Assembly: GCF_002100115.1 (NCBI RefSeq)
Contig: NZ_ANBM01000003.1
Location: 124,001-188,000, forward strand
Length of the DNA stretch: 64,000 nt
Reading direction: 5' to 3'
Source of the DNA: Anaerovibrio sp. JC8
GTDB lineage: Bacteria > Bacillota > Negativicutes > Selenomonadales > Selenomonadaceae
Shown piece after piece: positions 17,054 to 25,441 of this stretch (position 1 is the first letter of the stretch; the number at the start of each line of letters is the position of its first letter). A program made the translations under genes and the position numbers. Under the pieces are notes generated by a model that did no database searches, was not told where the DNA came from, and was given only the letters and a program-made list of their open reading frames with translations.

Positions 17054-18067
17054 TTATTCCTCCCTCAAAATGGCGGACATACGCTTAATTTCAGCCATTA
17101 CCTTTTTAAATTCCTCCGGAGTCAGAGACTGGTCACCATCACAGAGGGCCACCTCAGGATGTGGATGTACCTCGATAATAAGACCATCTGCCCCGGCTGC
17201 AATAGCCGCCTTGGCCATTGGACTTACCATGCTGCGACGGCCAGTGCCATGGCTAGGGTCAACGATAATAGGCAAATGGGACAGCTCCTTGACTGCCACT
17301 ACAGCACTGAGGTCCAGGGTATTTCTGGTGTAGGTTTCATAAGTACGAATACCACGCTCACAGAAAATTACATCATCACAGCCGGAGCTCATAACGTACT
17401 CAGCGGCATTGAGCCATTCCTTGATGGTTGCACAGAGGCCCCGCTTCAGGAGAACCGGACGGCCGGCACGGCCCACTTCCTTCAAAAGCTGGAAGTTCTG
17501 CATATTGCGGGCACCTATCTGAAGCACATCAGCATAGCGGGCCACTTCCTCCACAGTACGCTGGTCCAGCACCTCAGTTACAACCTTTAAATTGTACTTA
17601 TCAGCGGCCTTCCGGAGCATCTGCAGGCCATCCTCGGCCATGCCCTGGAAATCGTAAGGGGAAGTCCGGGGCTTATAAGCACCACCCCGCAGGAACTGGG
17701 CTCCGCCATCGGCAACAGCCTTGGCAGCCTCCATCAGCTGATCCATGCTCTCAACGGCGCAAGGACCGGCCATAACAACAGGATTGCCACCGCCGATTTT
17801 CACGCCGCCTACATCAATAATGGAGTCCTCACCCTTGAATTCGCGGCTGACCAGCTTGTATTTTTCAGTAATGCGGACAGTTTTTTCCACACCCGGCAGA
17901 GCACAGTGCATTTCCAGCTCGCTGATGGCCTTTTTGTCACCGATAACACCTACGATGGTACGGGATGTACCAGTGGACAGATGATATTCAAGACCCTCAT
18001 TCTTTATTTTCGTTTTTACCCGCTCTAAATCCGCTTCGGTTGAACCTGGTGCCATTACAATAATCAT
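17054..18067 (-). CDS. aroF: 3-Deoxy-7-phosphoheptulonate synthase (DAHP synthase)
   Basis: A 337-aa type I-beta DAHP synthase, which condenses phosphoenolpyruvate and erythrose-4-phosphate in the first step of the shikimate pathway. Residues 1-65 form a ferredoxin-like regulatory domain as in Thermotoga; the catalytic barrel follows with MAGPCAVES, RGGAYKPRTSPY, QIGARNMQNF, LKRG and DPSHGTGRR. The regulatory domain and the Tyr T-box leader together suggest control by tyrosine at both enzyme and RNA level. It is the first gene of the aroF-tyrA operon. Confidence 0.96.
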   Translation of the reverse strand: MIIVMAPGSTEADLERVKTKIKNEGLEYHLSTGTSRTIVGVIGDKKAISELEMHCALPGVEKTVRITEKYKLVSREFKGEDSIIDVGGVKIGGGNPVVMAGPCAVESMDQLMEAAKAVADGGAQFLRGGAYKPRTSPYDFQGMAEDGLQMLRKAADKYNLKVVTEVLDQRTVEEVARYADVLQIGARNMQNFQLLKEVGRAGRPVLLKRGLCATIKEWLNAAEYVMSSGCDDVIFCERGIRTYETYTRNTLDLSAVVAVKELSHLPIIVDPSHGTGRRSMVSPMAKAAIAAGADGLIIEVHPHPEVALCDGDQSLTPEEFKKVMAEIKRMSAILREE

Positions 18068-18127
18068 AACTATTACCTCCTACAAAACTATAAATCCAAA
18101 AGATAAACCATAAAATATAAAACCAAA

Positions 18128-18410
18128 TAAAAAAGCTCGCCCCTGTAACAGGGACGAGTCTAACTCGCGGTACCACCCTGCTTGCCTTGGCAAGCCACTC
18201 TCGTCAGGTACTAACATACCCTAGCCCTTGGTAACGGGGGCCTCCGGCAAAGCCTACACACCTAATGATGGGTTCAGCCTGCAGCTCACGGGTGTATTTC
18301 GTCAGGTTCTCCTGCTGTGTTGCACCAACCCACAGCTCTCTGGAAGGGTCTGCTGATTACTTCTCCCGCTCAATGCTTTTTCAATATGAACATTGTTTAC
18401 ACTTCATGTG
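18128..18410 (-). promoter_or_regulatory. T-box riboswitch (probable Tyr specifier) controlling aroF-tyrA
   Basis: The minus strand carries a full T-box leader. Stem I begins near GAGCGGGAGAAGTA and holds the CCAGAGAGC and GGTTGGTG motifs of its distal part. The specifier region reads GAAATACACCC, placing UAC (Tyr) at 18294-18296 followed by the usual A. The antiterminator motif GGGTGGTACCGCG is at about 18166-18179, and the terminator stem (18136-18145 with 18149-18158) is followed by a T run. Uncharged tRNA-Tyr should favour the antiterminator. The UGGU bulge fits an A73 discriminator, as in bacterial tRNA-Tyr. Confidence 0.93.
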
Positions 18411-18414
18411 CTTT

Positions 18415-18443
18415 ATTATAGCTATATGACATATTTGTGTCAA
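18415..18443 (-). promoter_or_regulatory. Consensus promoter of the aroF-tyrA leader
   Basis: TTGACA (18438-18443) and TATAAT (18415-18420) on the minus strand are exactly 17 bases apart, a perfect sigma-A consensus. Control must therefore lie in the leader RNA rather than in a weak promoter. Confidence 0.92.
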
Positions 18444-18483
18444 GTAGTATATAAACAAATATTGATAAATGCTACACAATGCC

Positions 18484-18939
18484 TTATACACGGTATAGCA
18501 TGGCAATTTCGTTGCAGTTAGGAAACTTTGGACAATCAATACATTCCTTCCAGATTTTGTGCGGCAGCTGATCCTTGGTAATTTCAGCAAAGCCACATTT
18601 CTGGAAGAACTGGTCCTGATATGTCAATGTGAAAACATCGGTAATACCCAGCTCCTTGCCTTCCTCAATGAGGCCACGGACTATTTCCCGTCCTATGCCC
18701 CGCCGGCTATGGCCAGGGTCCACCGCCAATGAACGGATTTCCGCCATATTTTCCCATGTAATGTGCAAGCCGCCTACACCAACAATACCGTCCTTCTCAT
18801 CTACAGCCACTATCATATCCCGAAGGGACTCATAAAGGGCGTTACGGGACCGGGCCAGCATAAGGCCCTCGTCGGCGTAATGGTTTACCAACTCATATAT
18901 TGCTTCTATATCAATAAATTTTGCCTTGCGATAAATCAA
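18484..18939 (-). CDS. argA: Short-form amino-acid N-acetyltransferase (ArgA-like)
   Basis: A 151-aa GNAT protein of the short ArgA type, resembling stand-alone N-acetylglutamate synthases such as that of Mycobacterium tuberculosis, which feed arginine synthesis. The family's GGLHITWENMAEIRSLAV stretch is followed by the acetyl-CoA loop RRGIGREIV and FFQKCGFAEI. An ending with CPKFPNCNE, a cysteine pair, is common in Firmicute members. The start is TTG at 18937-18939 with GGAGTG upstream; the nearby ATG is out of frame. No other arg gene is present, so the glutamate-acetylating role is inferred from family resemblance. Confidence 0.72.
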   Translation of the reverse strand: MIYRKAKFIDIEAIYELVNHYADEGLMLARSRNALYESLRDMIVAVDEKDGIVGVGGLHITWENMAEIRSLAVDPGHSRRGIGREIVRGLIEEGKELGITDVFTLTYQDQFFQKCGFAEITKDQLPHKIWKECIDCPKFPNCNEIAMLYRV

Positions 18940-18981
18940 TTCATTTCACTCCAAAAAGGGTATCAAAATATAATATATTAA

Positions 18982-19614
18982 CTACGATTCACGGCTGGGA
19001 CAGAGCTCATTCAGAGGACACTCCCCACAAAGGGGCTTGCGGGCCTTGCAGAGCCTCCGGCCATGCCAAATAAGCCAATGATGAGCTGCAGACCAGTTAT
19101 CCTTAGGAATGGCCTTCATAAGCCCCTCCTCCACCTTTAATGGTGTATCACCCACCGCCAGCTTCAGACGGTTGGCCACCCGAAACACATGGGTATCCAC
19201 CGCTATGGCCGGGCGGTTGAAGGCAATACTGGTAACCACATTGGCGGTTTTACGGCCCACACCCGGGAGCTCCAGCAAGGTGTCATAATCAGATGGCACT
19301 TCACCGTCATACTGCTCCACCAAGGTCTTGCAGGTGGCCATAATATTTTTGGCCTTATTCCGAAACAAGCCACAGTCCTTTATCTCCTGCTCCAGGGCCC
19401 CGATTCCCATATCCACAATGGACTGGGCATCAGGAGCCTTTTTAAACAGGCGGGCGGTGGTAATATTCACCCGCTGATCCGTACATTGAGCAGAGAGAAT
19501 AACGGCTATCAGCAGTTCAAAGGGATTCTTGAATTTAAGGGCAGGCTTGGTGTCCTTATAAAGCTCCCCCAAAATATTAAGTTGCTGTTCTTTTATTTTC
19601 TTGGTTACGCGCAT
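18982..19614 (-). CDS. nth: Endonuclease III
   Basis: A 210-aa DNA glycosylase/AP lyase that removes oxidised pyrimidines in base-excision repair. The helix-hairpin-helix motif ELPGVGRKTANVV carries the catalytic lysine, AVDTHVFRV the catalytic aspartate, and C189, C196, C199 and C205 make the C-x6-C-x2-C-x5-C [4Fe-4S] site. Standard length. It is 21 bases downstream of the UPF0210 gene and probably cotranscribed. Confidence 0.96.
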   Translation of the reverse strand: MRVTKKIKEQQLNILGELYKDTKPALKFKNPFELLIAVILSAQCTDQRVNITTARLFKKAPDAQSIVDMGIGALEQEIKDCGLFRNKAKNIMATCKTLVEQYDGEVPSDYDTLLELPGVGRKTANVVTSIAFNRPAIAVDTHVFRVANRLKLAVGDTPLKVEEGLMKAIPKDNWSAAHHWLIWHGRRLCKARKPLCGECPLNELCPSRES

Positions 19615-19635
19615 AGTATCAGCTCATTATCAACA

Positions 19636-20997
19636 TCAATTGGTAAGACTGCGCAATGGTGCCGGAATTCGTCCGCCTCTGGCAATAAAGGCATCGGAGC
19701 TCCAGCTATTGCGTACCTTGACGATAGGGCAACGGCCCAACAGACCGCCAAATTCCACGCTGTCCCCCACCTTTTTGCCAGGAACCGGAATAATGCGGAC
19801 AGCAGTTGTCTTGTTATTAATCATACCAATAGCAGCCTCATCGGCGATAATGCCGGAAATTGTGGCAGCAGTGGTATCTCCTTCCACAGCAATCATATCC
19901 AGACCAACGGAGCATACGCAGGTCATGGCCTCCAGCTTTTCAATGGACAGAGAGCCGCACTCAATAGCCTCAATCATGCCCTGATCCTCACTTACCGGAA
20001 TAAAGGCGCCGGAAAGGCCACCAACATGGGATGATGCCATAAGTCCGCCCTTCTTTACTGCGTCATTGAGGAGAGCCAGGGCTGCGGTAGTACCCGGAGC
20101 ACCGCAACGCTCCAGACCCATTTCCTCCAGTACGTTGGCAACGGAATCACCAACGGCAGGAGTCGGAGCCAAGGACAGATCAATGATGCCAAAAGGCACT
20201 CCCAGACGACGGGAAGCCTCACGGGCCACCAGCTGGCCTACACGGGTAATCTTAAAGGCAGTCTTTTTAATGGTCTCAGCCACCTCAGTGAAGTCTGCCC
20301 CCTTAATATCCTCAAGGGCGTGCTTAACAACGCCAGGGCCGCTGACACCTACGCTGACAACCTTCTCTGCCTCGTTAACGCCATGGAAAGCACCGGCCAT
20401 AAACGGATTATCCCCCGGGGCATTGCAAAATACCACCAGCTTGGCACAGCCCAGGGCATCCTGATCCCGGGTAAGCTCAGCAGTACGCTTAATGACCTCA
20501 CCCATCTGGCGCACGCAGTCCATATTGATACCGGCCTTGGTGGAGCCAAGATTCACGGAGGAGCACACTACATCAGTGGTAGACAGAGCCTGAGGAATGG
20601 AATCAATAAGAATCTTGTCGCCCTTGGTAAAGCCCTTGTCCACCAAGGCGGAGAAGCCACCGATAAAGTTTACGCCAACCTCTTTTGCAGCCTTGTCCAG
20701 AGTCTCAGCCACCGGAACATAGGAATCCGTCTCGCAGGCCTCAGCTGCTATAGCAATAGGAGTTACAGAAATACGTTTATGAATAATAGGAATACCATAC
20801 TGAGCCTCGATATCCTCACCGGTCTTTACCAGAAACTCAGCACTCTTGGTGATTTTGTCATATACATTCTTGCAGAACTGATTAATATTGGGATGAGCAC
20901 AATCACGGAGGGAGATACCCATGGTAATGGTACGTACATCCAGCTTATTTTCCGTAATCATACGGTTTGTTTCCAAGATATTGTCAATTGTAATCAC
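19636..20997 (-). CDS. UPF0210/DUF711 (PFL family) protein
   Basis: A 453-aa DUF711 protein, a widespread family of unknown biochemical function distantly related to glycyl-radical-like barrels. The N-terminal [15 protein letters not shown] pattern and the central and C-terminal blocks [31 protein letters not shown] and [19 protein letters not shown] are conserved in the family. The GTG at 20995-20997 is preferred: GGAGG lies just upstream, and homologues start at V/M-ITI. It pairs with the small ACT-domain protein upstream, an arrangement found in many Firmicutes and archaea. Confidence 0.92.
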   Translation of the reverse strand: MITIDNILETNRMITENKLDVRTITMGISLRDCAHPNINQFCKNVYDKITKSAEFLVKTGEDIEAQYGIPIIHKRISVTPIAIAAEACETDSYVPVAETLDKAAKEVGVNFIGGFSALVDKGFTKGDKILIDSIPQALSTTDVVCSSVNLGSTKAGINMDCVRQMGEVIKRTAELTRDQDALGCAKLVVFCNAPGDNPFMAGAFHGVNEAEKVVSVGVSGPGVVKHALEDIKGADFTEVAETIKKTAFKITRVGQLVAREASRRLGVPFGIIDLSLAPTPAVGDSVANVLEEMGLERCGAPGTTAALALLNDAVKKGGLMASSHVGGLSGAFIPVSEDQGMIEAIECGSLSIEKLEAMTCVCSVGLDMIAVEGDTTAATISGIIADEAAIGMINNKTTAVRIIPVPGKKVGDSVEFGGLLGRCPIVKVRNSWSSDAFIARGGRIPAPLRSLTN

Positions 20998-21054
20998 TAA
21001 ACAGACCTCCAAAATGCCCAAAAACTTACTTTCAGCTTAAACAGATTACATTAA

Positions 21055-21324
21055 TTATACATTATGCATAATGTTAAAGATTTCCTGATTCTGAACCTTG
21101 ATTTCAAGATTCATTTCCTGCCCCTTGTCTTTAAGCTCCTTCTGAATGTCTGCTAATTTTACTGATGAATCGGTAAGTTCAGCCATCATAATCATGTTAA
21201 AAAAGCCATCCACGATATTCTGGTTTACACTGGTAATATTTACCTTCTTGGCAGCCAGAATATTGCTTACATTGGCAATAATGCCCACCTGGTCTTTTCC
21301 AAAGATAGTTACTACTAATTTCAT
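21055..21324 (-). CDS. ACT domain protein (UPF0237)
   Basis: An 89-aa protein consisting of a single ACT domain (MKLVVTIFGKDQVGIIANVS). ACT domains bind amino acids or similar small ligands. The conserved pairing with the UPF0210 protein implies it is a regulatory subunit or ligand sensor for it, though the ligand is unknown. The ATG at 21322-21324 follows GGGAGA. A longer in-frame extension to 21462 is AT-rich and has no resemblance to the family. Confidence 0.92.
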   Translation of the reverse strand: MKLVVTIFGKDQVGIIANVSNILAAKKVNITSVNQNIVDGFFNMIMMAELTDSSVKLADIQKELKDKGQEMNLEIKVQNQEIFNIMHNV

Positions 21325-21460
21325 AATTGTATTCTCTCCCTTTAACCGATATTTTGCTGCAATGTAATCTTTACAGTATTTCATAATTATACCATAACTT
21401 TGATTATTAATTAACACATTTCTTAAACTTACAGTAGGCAAATTTCCATTAGTTGATGCC

Positions 21461-21610
21461 ACGACTAAAACGAGGAGAAATATTTATCCATAAATGGAAA
21501 AATATGAACATTTGCGTTATAACTAGGCAAAAGATATTTCCCGCCTCGTTGAAACGCCCCTAGGAATATTTTTCCATAAAATGGAAAAATATGAACATTT
21601 GCGTTATAAT
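21461..21610 (+). repeat. Tandem hairpin-promoter element, two copies (A and B)
   Basis: Two copies of one element stand about 87 bases apart upstream of the DUF896 gene. Each has a hairpin (ATATTTWTCCAT, short loop, ATGGAAAAATAT) followed by GAACATTTGCGTTATAA. Copy B (21547-21610) ends in TATAAT and can serve as the -10 box for the DUF896 gene; copy A (21461-21523) ends TATAAC. Copy A is itself enclosed by inverted arms (ACGAGG near 21470, CCTCGT near 21544). The same element, with a different hairpin sequence but the same flanks, lies upstream of mnmA on the other strand (29537-29620). Confidence 0.75.
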
Positions 21611-21653
21611 ATTGCAGTATCTGATTCGACATATATTTTAATTAGGAGGCAAC

Positions 21654-21848
21654 ATGATTACCAAGGAATTGATAGATGAGATAAACGCATTGGCCAGAAA
21701 GCAACGCTCTGCGGGGCTGACACCTGAAGAAAAGGAGCGCCAGACTGAGCTTCGTCAGGCTTATTTGGTGAGCTTCCGTGAAAACATGAAGTCCGTTTTG
21801 GATAATATTGAAATCGTTGACGAGCTCCCTAAAAATCAGCAGCACTGA
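21654..21848 (+). CDS. DUF896 (YnzC/UPF0291) family protein
   Basis: A 64-aa protein of the DUF896 family: two helices forming a hairpin, with INALARKQRSAGLTPEEKER and QAYLVSFRENMKSVLDNI as recognisable blocks. Bacillus YnzC is a family member encoded in the SOS-induced yneA operon; the biochemical role is unknown. AGGAGG lies four bases before the ATG. The gene stands alone behind a duplicated hairpin-promoter element. Confidence 0.92.
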   Translation: MITKELIDEINALARKQRSAGLTPEEKERQTELRQAYLVSFRENMKSVLDNIEIVDELPKNQQH

Positions 21849-21884
21849 TTTAGTATTAAGAGGCATTAATTGGTATTAATTTGT

Positions 21885-21913
21885 TTGACAAAATTTATCA
21901 TACAACTTATACT
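21885..21913 (+). promoter_or_regulatory. Promoter of the carboxyltransferase gene
   Basis: TTGACA (21885-21890) and TATACT (21908-21913) are 17 bases apart. The 5' untranslated region carries a small hairpin, TGCTTAT/ATAAGCA (21926-21944), very close to the predicted RNA 5' end, which could protect the message. Confidence 0.85.
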
Positions 21914-21992
21914 TGAATTAAAGATTGCTTATAGGGGATAAGCAGTATATTTCGGGGAATTTAATATTATATTTTTAAGGAGATGTTATAAT

Positions 21993-23363
21993 ATGTCGAA
22001 TCCAGTAAAAATTACTGAAACCGTTCTCCGTGACGCCCATCAGTCACTGTTGGCAACCCGCATGCGCATTGGTCAGATGCTTCCTCAGTTAGAGGCTCTG
22101 GACAACATTGGCTACAATGCGCTGGAAGCCTGGGGCGGTGCAACTTTTGATAGCTGTCTGCGTTTCTTGAATGAGGATCCATGGGAGCGCCTTGATACTC
22201 TTAAGGCTCATCTCAAAAAGACTCCTATTCAGATGCTGCTCCGTGGACAGAATCTGTTGGGCTACAACCACTACTCTGATGATGTAGTAAGAGCTTTCGT
22301 TAATAAAGCATCCGAGCACGGTGTCGGCGTATTCCGTATTTTCGATGCACTGAACGATGTAACTAATCTCCGCACTGCAATTGATGCAGCTCTGAAGGCA
22401 AAGGAGAAGCCACATGTACAGGGCTGTCTCGTATATACCATCAGCCCATTCCATACCAACCAGACCTTCGTTGATCTGGCAAAAGAGCTGAAGAAGATGG
22501 GTGTTCACTCCATCTGTATCAAAGATATGTCCGGCCTGTTGAAGCCTTATGTAGCCGAGGATCTGGTTAAAAAGCTGAAAGAACAGGTTGGCCTCCCTAT
22601 CGAACTTCATACTCACTATACTTCCGGTTTCGGTTCCATGACTTATTTGAAGGCCATTGAGGCAGGCGTAGATATTATTGACTGTGCTCTGTCCCCACTG
22701 GCAAACGATACTTCCCAGCCTTGTACTGAGACAATGATTGCTACTCTGGAAGGCCTGGAGAGAGACACCAAGCTTGACCGTCAGGTTATGGAGCCTATCG
22801 CTAAGCACTTCCTGGGCGTTAAGAAGGAAATCATGAAGGAGTTCAATCTCCCTGGTTACTTCGATGTTAATCCAAAGGTATTGGATTTCCAGATTCCAGG
22901 TGGTATGCTTTCCAACATGGTAAACCAGCTTAAGGAAATGGGTGCTGCTGACAAGTATCAGGAGCTGCTGGATGAGATGCCTCGTGTACGTGAAGATCTT
23001 GGCTTCCCACCACTTGTAACTCCATCTTCCCAGATTGTTGGTACCATGGCTACCATGAACGTAATCATGATGGCTAACGGCCAGCCACGTTACACCATGG
23101 TTCCTAATGAGGTTAAGGACCTGGCCCGTGGTAAGTTTGGTAAGACTCCAAAGCCTGTTAAGAAGGAAGTTCTTGAGGCTATGAAGATTAAGCCTGAGGA
23201 TATGATTACTGACTGTGCTGTAGCAGATGCCAAGGAGCCTAAGGTAGCTGACTTCAAGAAGGAGCTGGCTGAAAAGGGTTATCCAAACGCTTCTGATGAA
23301 GATGTACTCTCCTATGCACTGTTCCCACCAGTTGCACTGGAATTCTTCAAGAACAACAGATAA
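21993..23363 (+). CDS. Carboxyltransferase subunit (pyruvate/oxaloacetate, PycB/OadA/transcarboxylase 5S type)
   Basis: A 456-aa biotin-dependent carboxyltransferase. The DRE-TIM-metallolyase barrel starts VLRDAHQSLLATRMR (metal-binding Asp); IKDMSGLL holds the lysine expected to be carbamylated, and ELHTHYTSG the two metal-binding histidines. The conserved C-terminal domain follows. There is no biotinyl-lysine (AMKM) domain, so the carrier must be a separate protein. The barrel alone cannot tell whether it works in an oxaloacetate decarboxylase, a two-part pyruvate carboxylase or a methylmalonyl-CoA:pyruvate transcarboxylase; all suit a succinate-propionate fermenter. Codon use (GGT, CGT, AAG, few rare codons) and a strong promoter suggest very high expression. 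Confidence 0.88.
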   Translation: MSNPVKITETVLRDAHQSLLATRMRIGQMLPQLEALDNIGYNALEAWGGATFDSCLRFLNEDPWERLDTLKAHLKKTPIQMLLRGQNLLGYNHYSDDVVRAFVNKASEHGVGVFRIFDALNDVTNLRTAIDAALKAKEKPHVQGCLVYTISPFHTNQTFVDLAKELKKMGVHSICIKDMSGLLKPYVAEDLVKKLKEQVGLPIELHTHYTSGFGSMTYLKAIEAGVDIIDCALSPLANDTSQPCTETMIATLEGLERDTKLDRQVMEPIAKHFLGVKKEIMKEFNLPGYFDVNPKVLDFQIPGGMLSNMVNQLKEMGAADKYQELLDEMPRVREDLGFPPLVTPSSQIVGTMATMNVIMMANGQPRYTMVPNEVKDLARGKFGKTPKPVKKEVLEAMKIKPEDMITDCAVADAKEPKVADFKKELAEKGYPNASDEDVLSYALFPPVALEFFKNNR

Positions 23364-23400
23364 TATATCCATATAACTTAATATATCCTAAGCTAACGAA

Positions 23401-23429
23401 AGAGGCCTATCGCATTGCGATAGGCCTCT
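23401..23429. terminator. Bidirectional terminator between carboxyltransferase and comFB genes
   Basis: A perfect 13-base stem AGAGGCCTATCGC/GCGATAGGCCTCT with a 3-base loop lies between two convergent genes; the flanking T runs are short in both directions. Confidence 0.85.
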
Positions 23430-23446
23430 CTTTGATTGTAAAACCG

Positions 23447-23746
23447 TTATAATACATTGCCTTTCTTTTTTACGACCTCATGGTGTGGATTGGTCATTAC
23501 CATGTCCGCTGCTTTCTTTACGATGCACAACAGCTCCACCTGGTTGCCCTGGTCAAAAGCCTTCAGCTTGCTGAGCACCTCACCTCTGGAACTGCTTACA
23601 TACTTTGGCTTCATGGAATTCAATGTAATTGCCTTGATGTCGGCCACGCACTGCTCGCAGCGACAGACACCGGGAATGCTGTCCAAAGTCTTGTCGAGGT
23701 ACTGATCAACAAAAATCTCCACCACATTTTTTACTTCAACAGCCAT
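23447..23746 (-). CDS. comFB: ComFB-family protein
   Basis: A 99-aa late-competence ComFB-family protein. Conserved features are VEIFVDQYL near the N-terminus, the CRCEQCVADIKAITLN segment with a zinc-binding-like C-x-C-x2-C cluster, and PKYVSSSRGEV. Recent family work links some ComFB domains to cyclic-di-nucleotide binding, which cannot be judged here. In Bacillus the gene sits between comFA and comFC; here it stands alone. The ATG at 23744-23746 has GGGGGGAG upstream. Confidence 0.88.
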   Translation of the reverse strand: MAVEVKNVVEIFVDQYLDKTLDSIPGVCRCEQCVADIKAITLNSMKPKYVSSSRGEVLSKLKAFDQGNQVELLCIVKKAADMVMTNPHHEVVKKKGNVL

Positions 23747-23825
23747 CTCTTCTCCCCCCTTCACTGTTTGGTAAAAAAAACTCCCTCTTAATACGTTTTA
23801 TTCTGTTTTTTCCTATAACTATATT

Positions 23826-23849
23826 AACTATATAAATATGTATATAGTT
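23826..23849. repeat. AT-rich palindrome upstream of comFB
   Basis: Arms AACTATATA and TATATAGTT (9 bases each, perfect) surround a 6-base centre in the 178-base gap between comFB and the ABC permease. It could be an operator for comFB, or a hairpin at the 3' end of the transporter operon, although no T run follows. Confidence 0.4.
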
Positions 23850-23924
23850 GCTATACTGCATAGAATATAAGAAATTTGTCAGACCAAAGGCCTTATCACA
23901 CCATGTTTATACTTTATTTATATA

Positions 23925-24668
23925 CTATTTATACTGCCAATGACAAGCATTTCTTTCAATAAGATCGATAGTAGTAAACAAAATAAGTCCCAAAAGACTA
24001 AGAACTACAATGCCGGAATACATCTCCAAATAATTTACCCTGAGCCAGGCATCCATAATAAAATATCCCATACCATATTGGGTGCCAAAGGTCTCAGTAA
24101 AGAACAGCACTGAAATGGCTGTAGCCAAAGCTACCCTGATGGCTGTAATAAATTTTGGCAGTGATGCCGGCCACAGCACCTCAAAGAAAATATCCTTAAA
24201 GGAGGCACCAAGGGAATAAAGAGGATAATATGTTTCGTTGGGAATTGCCCGAATACCGTCCCGGACAGCCACCACCACCTGAAACACGATTATCAAAAAT
24301 ATCATAAAGACCTTGGAAAGCTCCCCTACGCCAAACAACAGCATAAGTATAGGCAGCAGGGCAATCTTTGGAATTGGATATGTTAAATAAACCACCGGGG
24401 CCAAAAATCTGTCTGTCTGCGGGAAGTATCCCATGATAACCCCCAGAGGCAGCCCCACCGCAATGGCCAACAGCAGCCCGGCAGCAATGCGCCACAGGCT
24501 GTATAGGCTATGAATGGCAATATATTTCATGAATATATCCGCCAGATTCTCCACCACCAGAACCGGCGATGGAATAATTGGTAAATCTACCACCTTGGCC
24601 ACCACAAACCAGATAATGGTAAGGGCCACCGCCGCCAGCAGATACCATACGCTCACTAATTTTCCCAT
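23925..24668 (-). CDS. ABC transporter permease, NitT/TauT family
   Basis: A 247-aa inner-membrane permease with about six membrane segments and the binding-protein-dependent transport loop (LGASFKDIFFEVLWPASLPK, 163-182) that contacts the ATPase. It belongs to the SsuC/TauC/NrtB/ThiX-type family. It overlaps the ATPase gene by 13 bases, so the three genes binding protein-ATPase-permease form one operon. Confidence 0.92.
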   Translation of the reverse strand: MGKLVSVWYLLAAVALTIIWFVVAKVVDLPIIPSPVLVVENLADIFMKYIAIHSLYSLWRIAAGLLLAIAVGLPLGVIMGYFPQTDRFLAPVVYLTYPIPKIALLPILMLLFGVGELSKVFMIFLIIVFQVVVAVRDGIRAIPNETYYPLYSLGASFKDIFFEVLWPASLPKFITAIRVALATAISVLFFTETFGTQYGMGYFIMDAWLRVNYLEMYSGIVVLSLLGLILFTTIDLIERNACHWQYK

Positions 24669-25420
24669 GCCTGATTCCAGTCCTTCTTTATAGAATTCTT
24701 GAGCTTTAGGCTCATTTCAAAAAACTCAGGATTTTGTCGTATATCCTTGCCCCCAAACAGTGGATTGTCCACAATGCGGTTAATGTTGCCGGAGCTGGCA
24801 GACAGAACCGCAATGCGCTGTCCCAGATACAGGGCCTCCTCCACATAATGGGTAACAAATATGGTAGCCACGTTGTTTTTCTGCCATAGCTTTAAAAATA
24901 TATCCTGCATTTCCTCCCTGGTAATGGCATCCAGGGCAGAAAATGGCTCGTCCATCAGGAGGACATCAGGCTGGAGTGCAAACACTCTGGCCAAGGCTAC
25001 CCGCTGCTGCTGACCACCACTGAGCTCTGTAGGATAACGGTGCCCAAGGCCCTCAATGCCCAGCTGGCGCATGAGCTTTTTCAATACCTTGCGGTCAAGA
25101 AGCTCCGGTGCCCGCTTGATTTTCATCCCCAGACGGATATTGTCAATAACGGTACGCCAAGGAAGCAGGCCATAATTCTGTGGCATAAAGCCAATGGTCT
25201 GCTTCTTCGGATTAACCTCTTCCCCATTAATCTTAATAGTTCCCTCATATTCGGGGATGAGGCCGGCAATGGCCTTTAACAGGGTGGACTTGCCACAGCC
25301 CGAAGGACCAATAACCGCCAGGGTACCCCCGGCGGGAATGGTAAGATTAATGCCGGAAATGGCTGTATAGACATCGCTGTCTGATTTGTAATTTACGGAT
25401 AAATTTTCAATGTTAATCAT
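24656..25420 (-). CDS. ABC transporter ATP-binding protein, NitT/TauT family
   Basis: A 254-aa ATPase: Walker A GPSGCGKST (38-46), Q-loop FMPQNYGLLPW, signature LSGGQQQR, Walker B VLLMDEPFSALD and switch histidine TH. It energises import by the adjacent permease. The start is taken as the ATG at 25418-25420, giving the family's usual opening; no good ribosome site is visible, and translation is probably coupled to the upstream binding-protein gene 21 bases away. Confidence 0.93.
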   Translation of the reverse strand: MINIENLSVNYKSDSDVYTAISGINLTIPAGGTLAVIGPSGCGKSTLLKAIAGLIPEYEGTIKINGEEVNPKKQTIGFMPQNYGLLPWRTVIDNIRLGMKIKRAPELLDRKVLKKLMRQLGIEGLGHRYPTELSGGQQQRVALARVFALQPDVLLMDEPFSALDAITREEMQDIFLKLWQKNNVATIFVTHYVEEALYLGQRIAVLSASSGNINRIVDNPLFGGKDIRQNPEFFEMSLKLKNSIKKDWNQAWEN

Positions 25421-25441
25421 AGCTAAAAAATGACACAAGAA

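Noticed and set aside
21591-21610. Possible LexA box (GAAC...GTT) before the DUF896 gene, since Bacillus ynzC is SOS-controlled
   Set aside because: The sequence GAACATTTGCGTT does not have the GAAC-N4-GTTC spacing of Firmicute LexA sites, and the same sequence precedes mnmA, which is not an SOS gene.
22089-23372. A 427-codon open frame antisense to the carboxyltransferase gene
   Set aside because: The plus-strand gene has promoter, ribosome site, terminator and all catalytic motifs; the antisense frame reads as low-quality protein rich in Leu, Ser and His.
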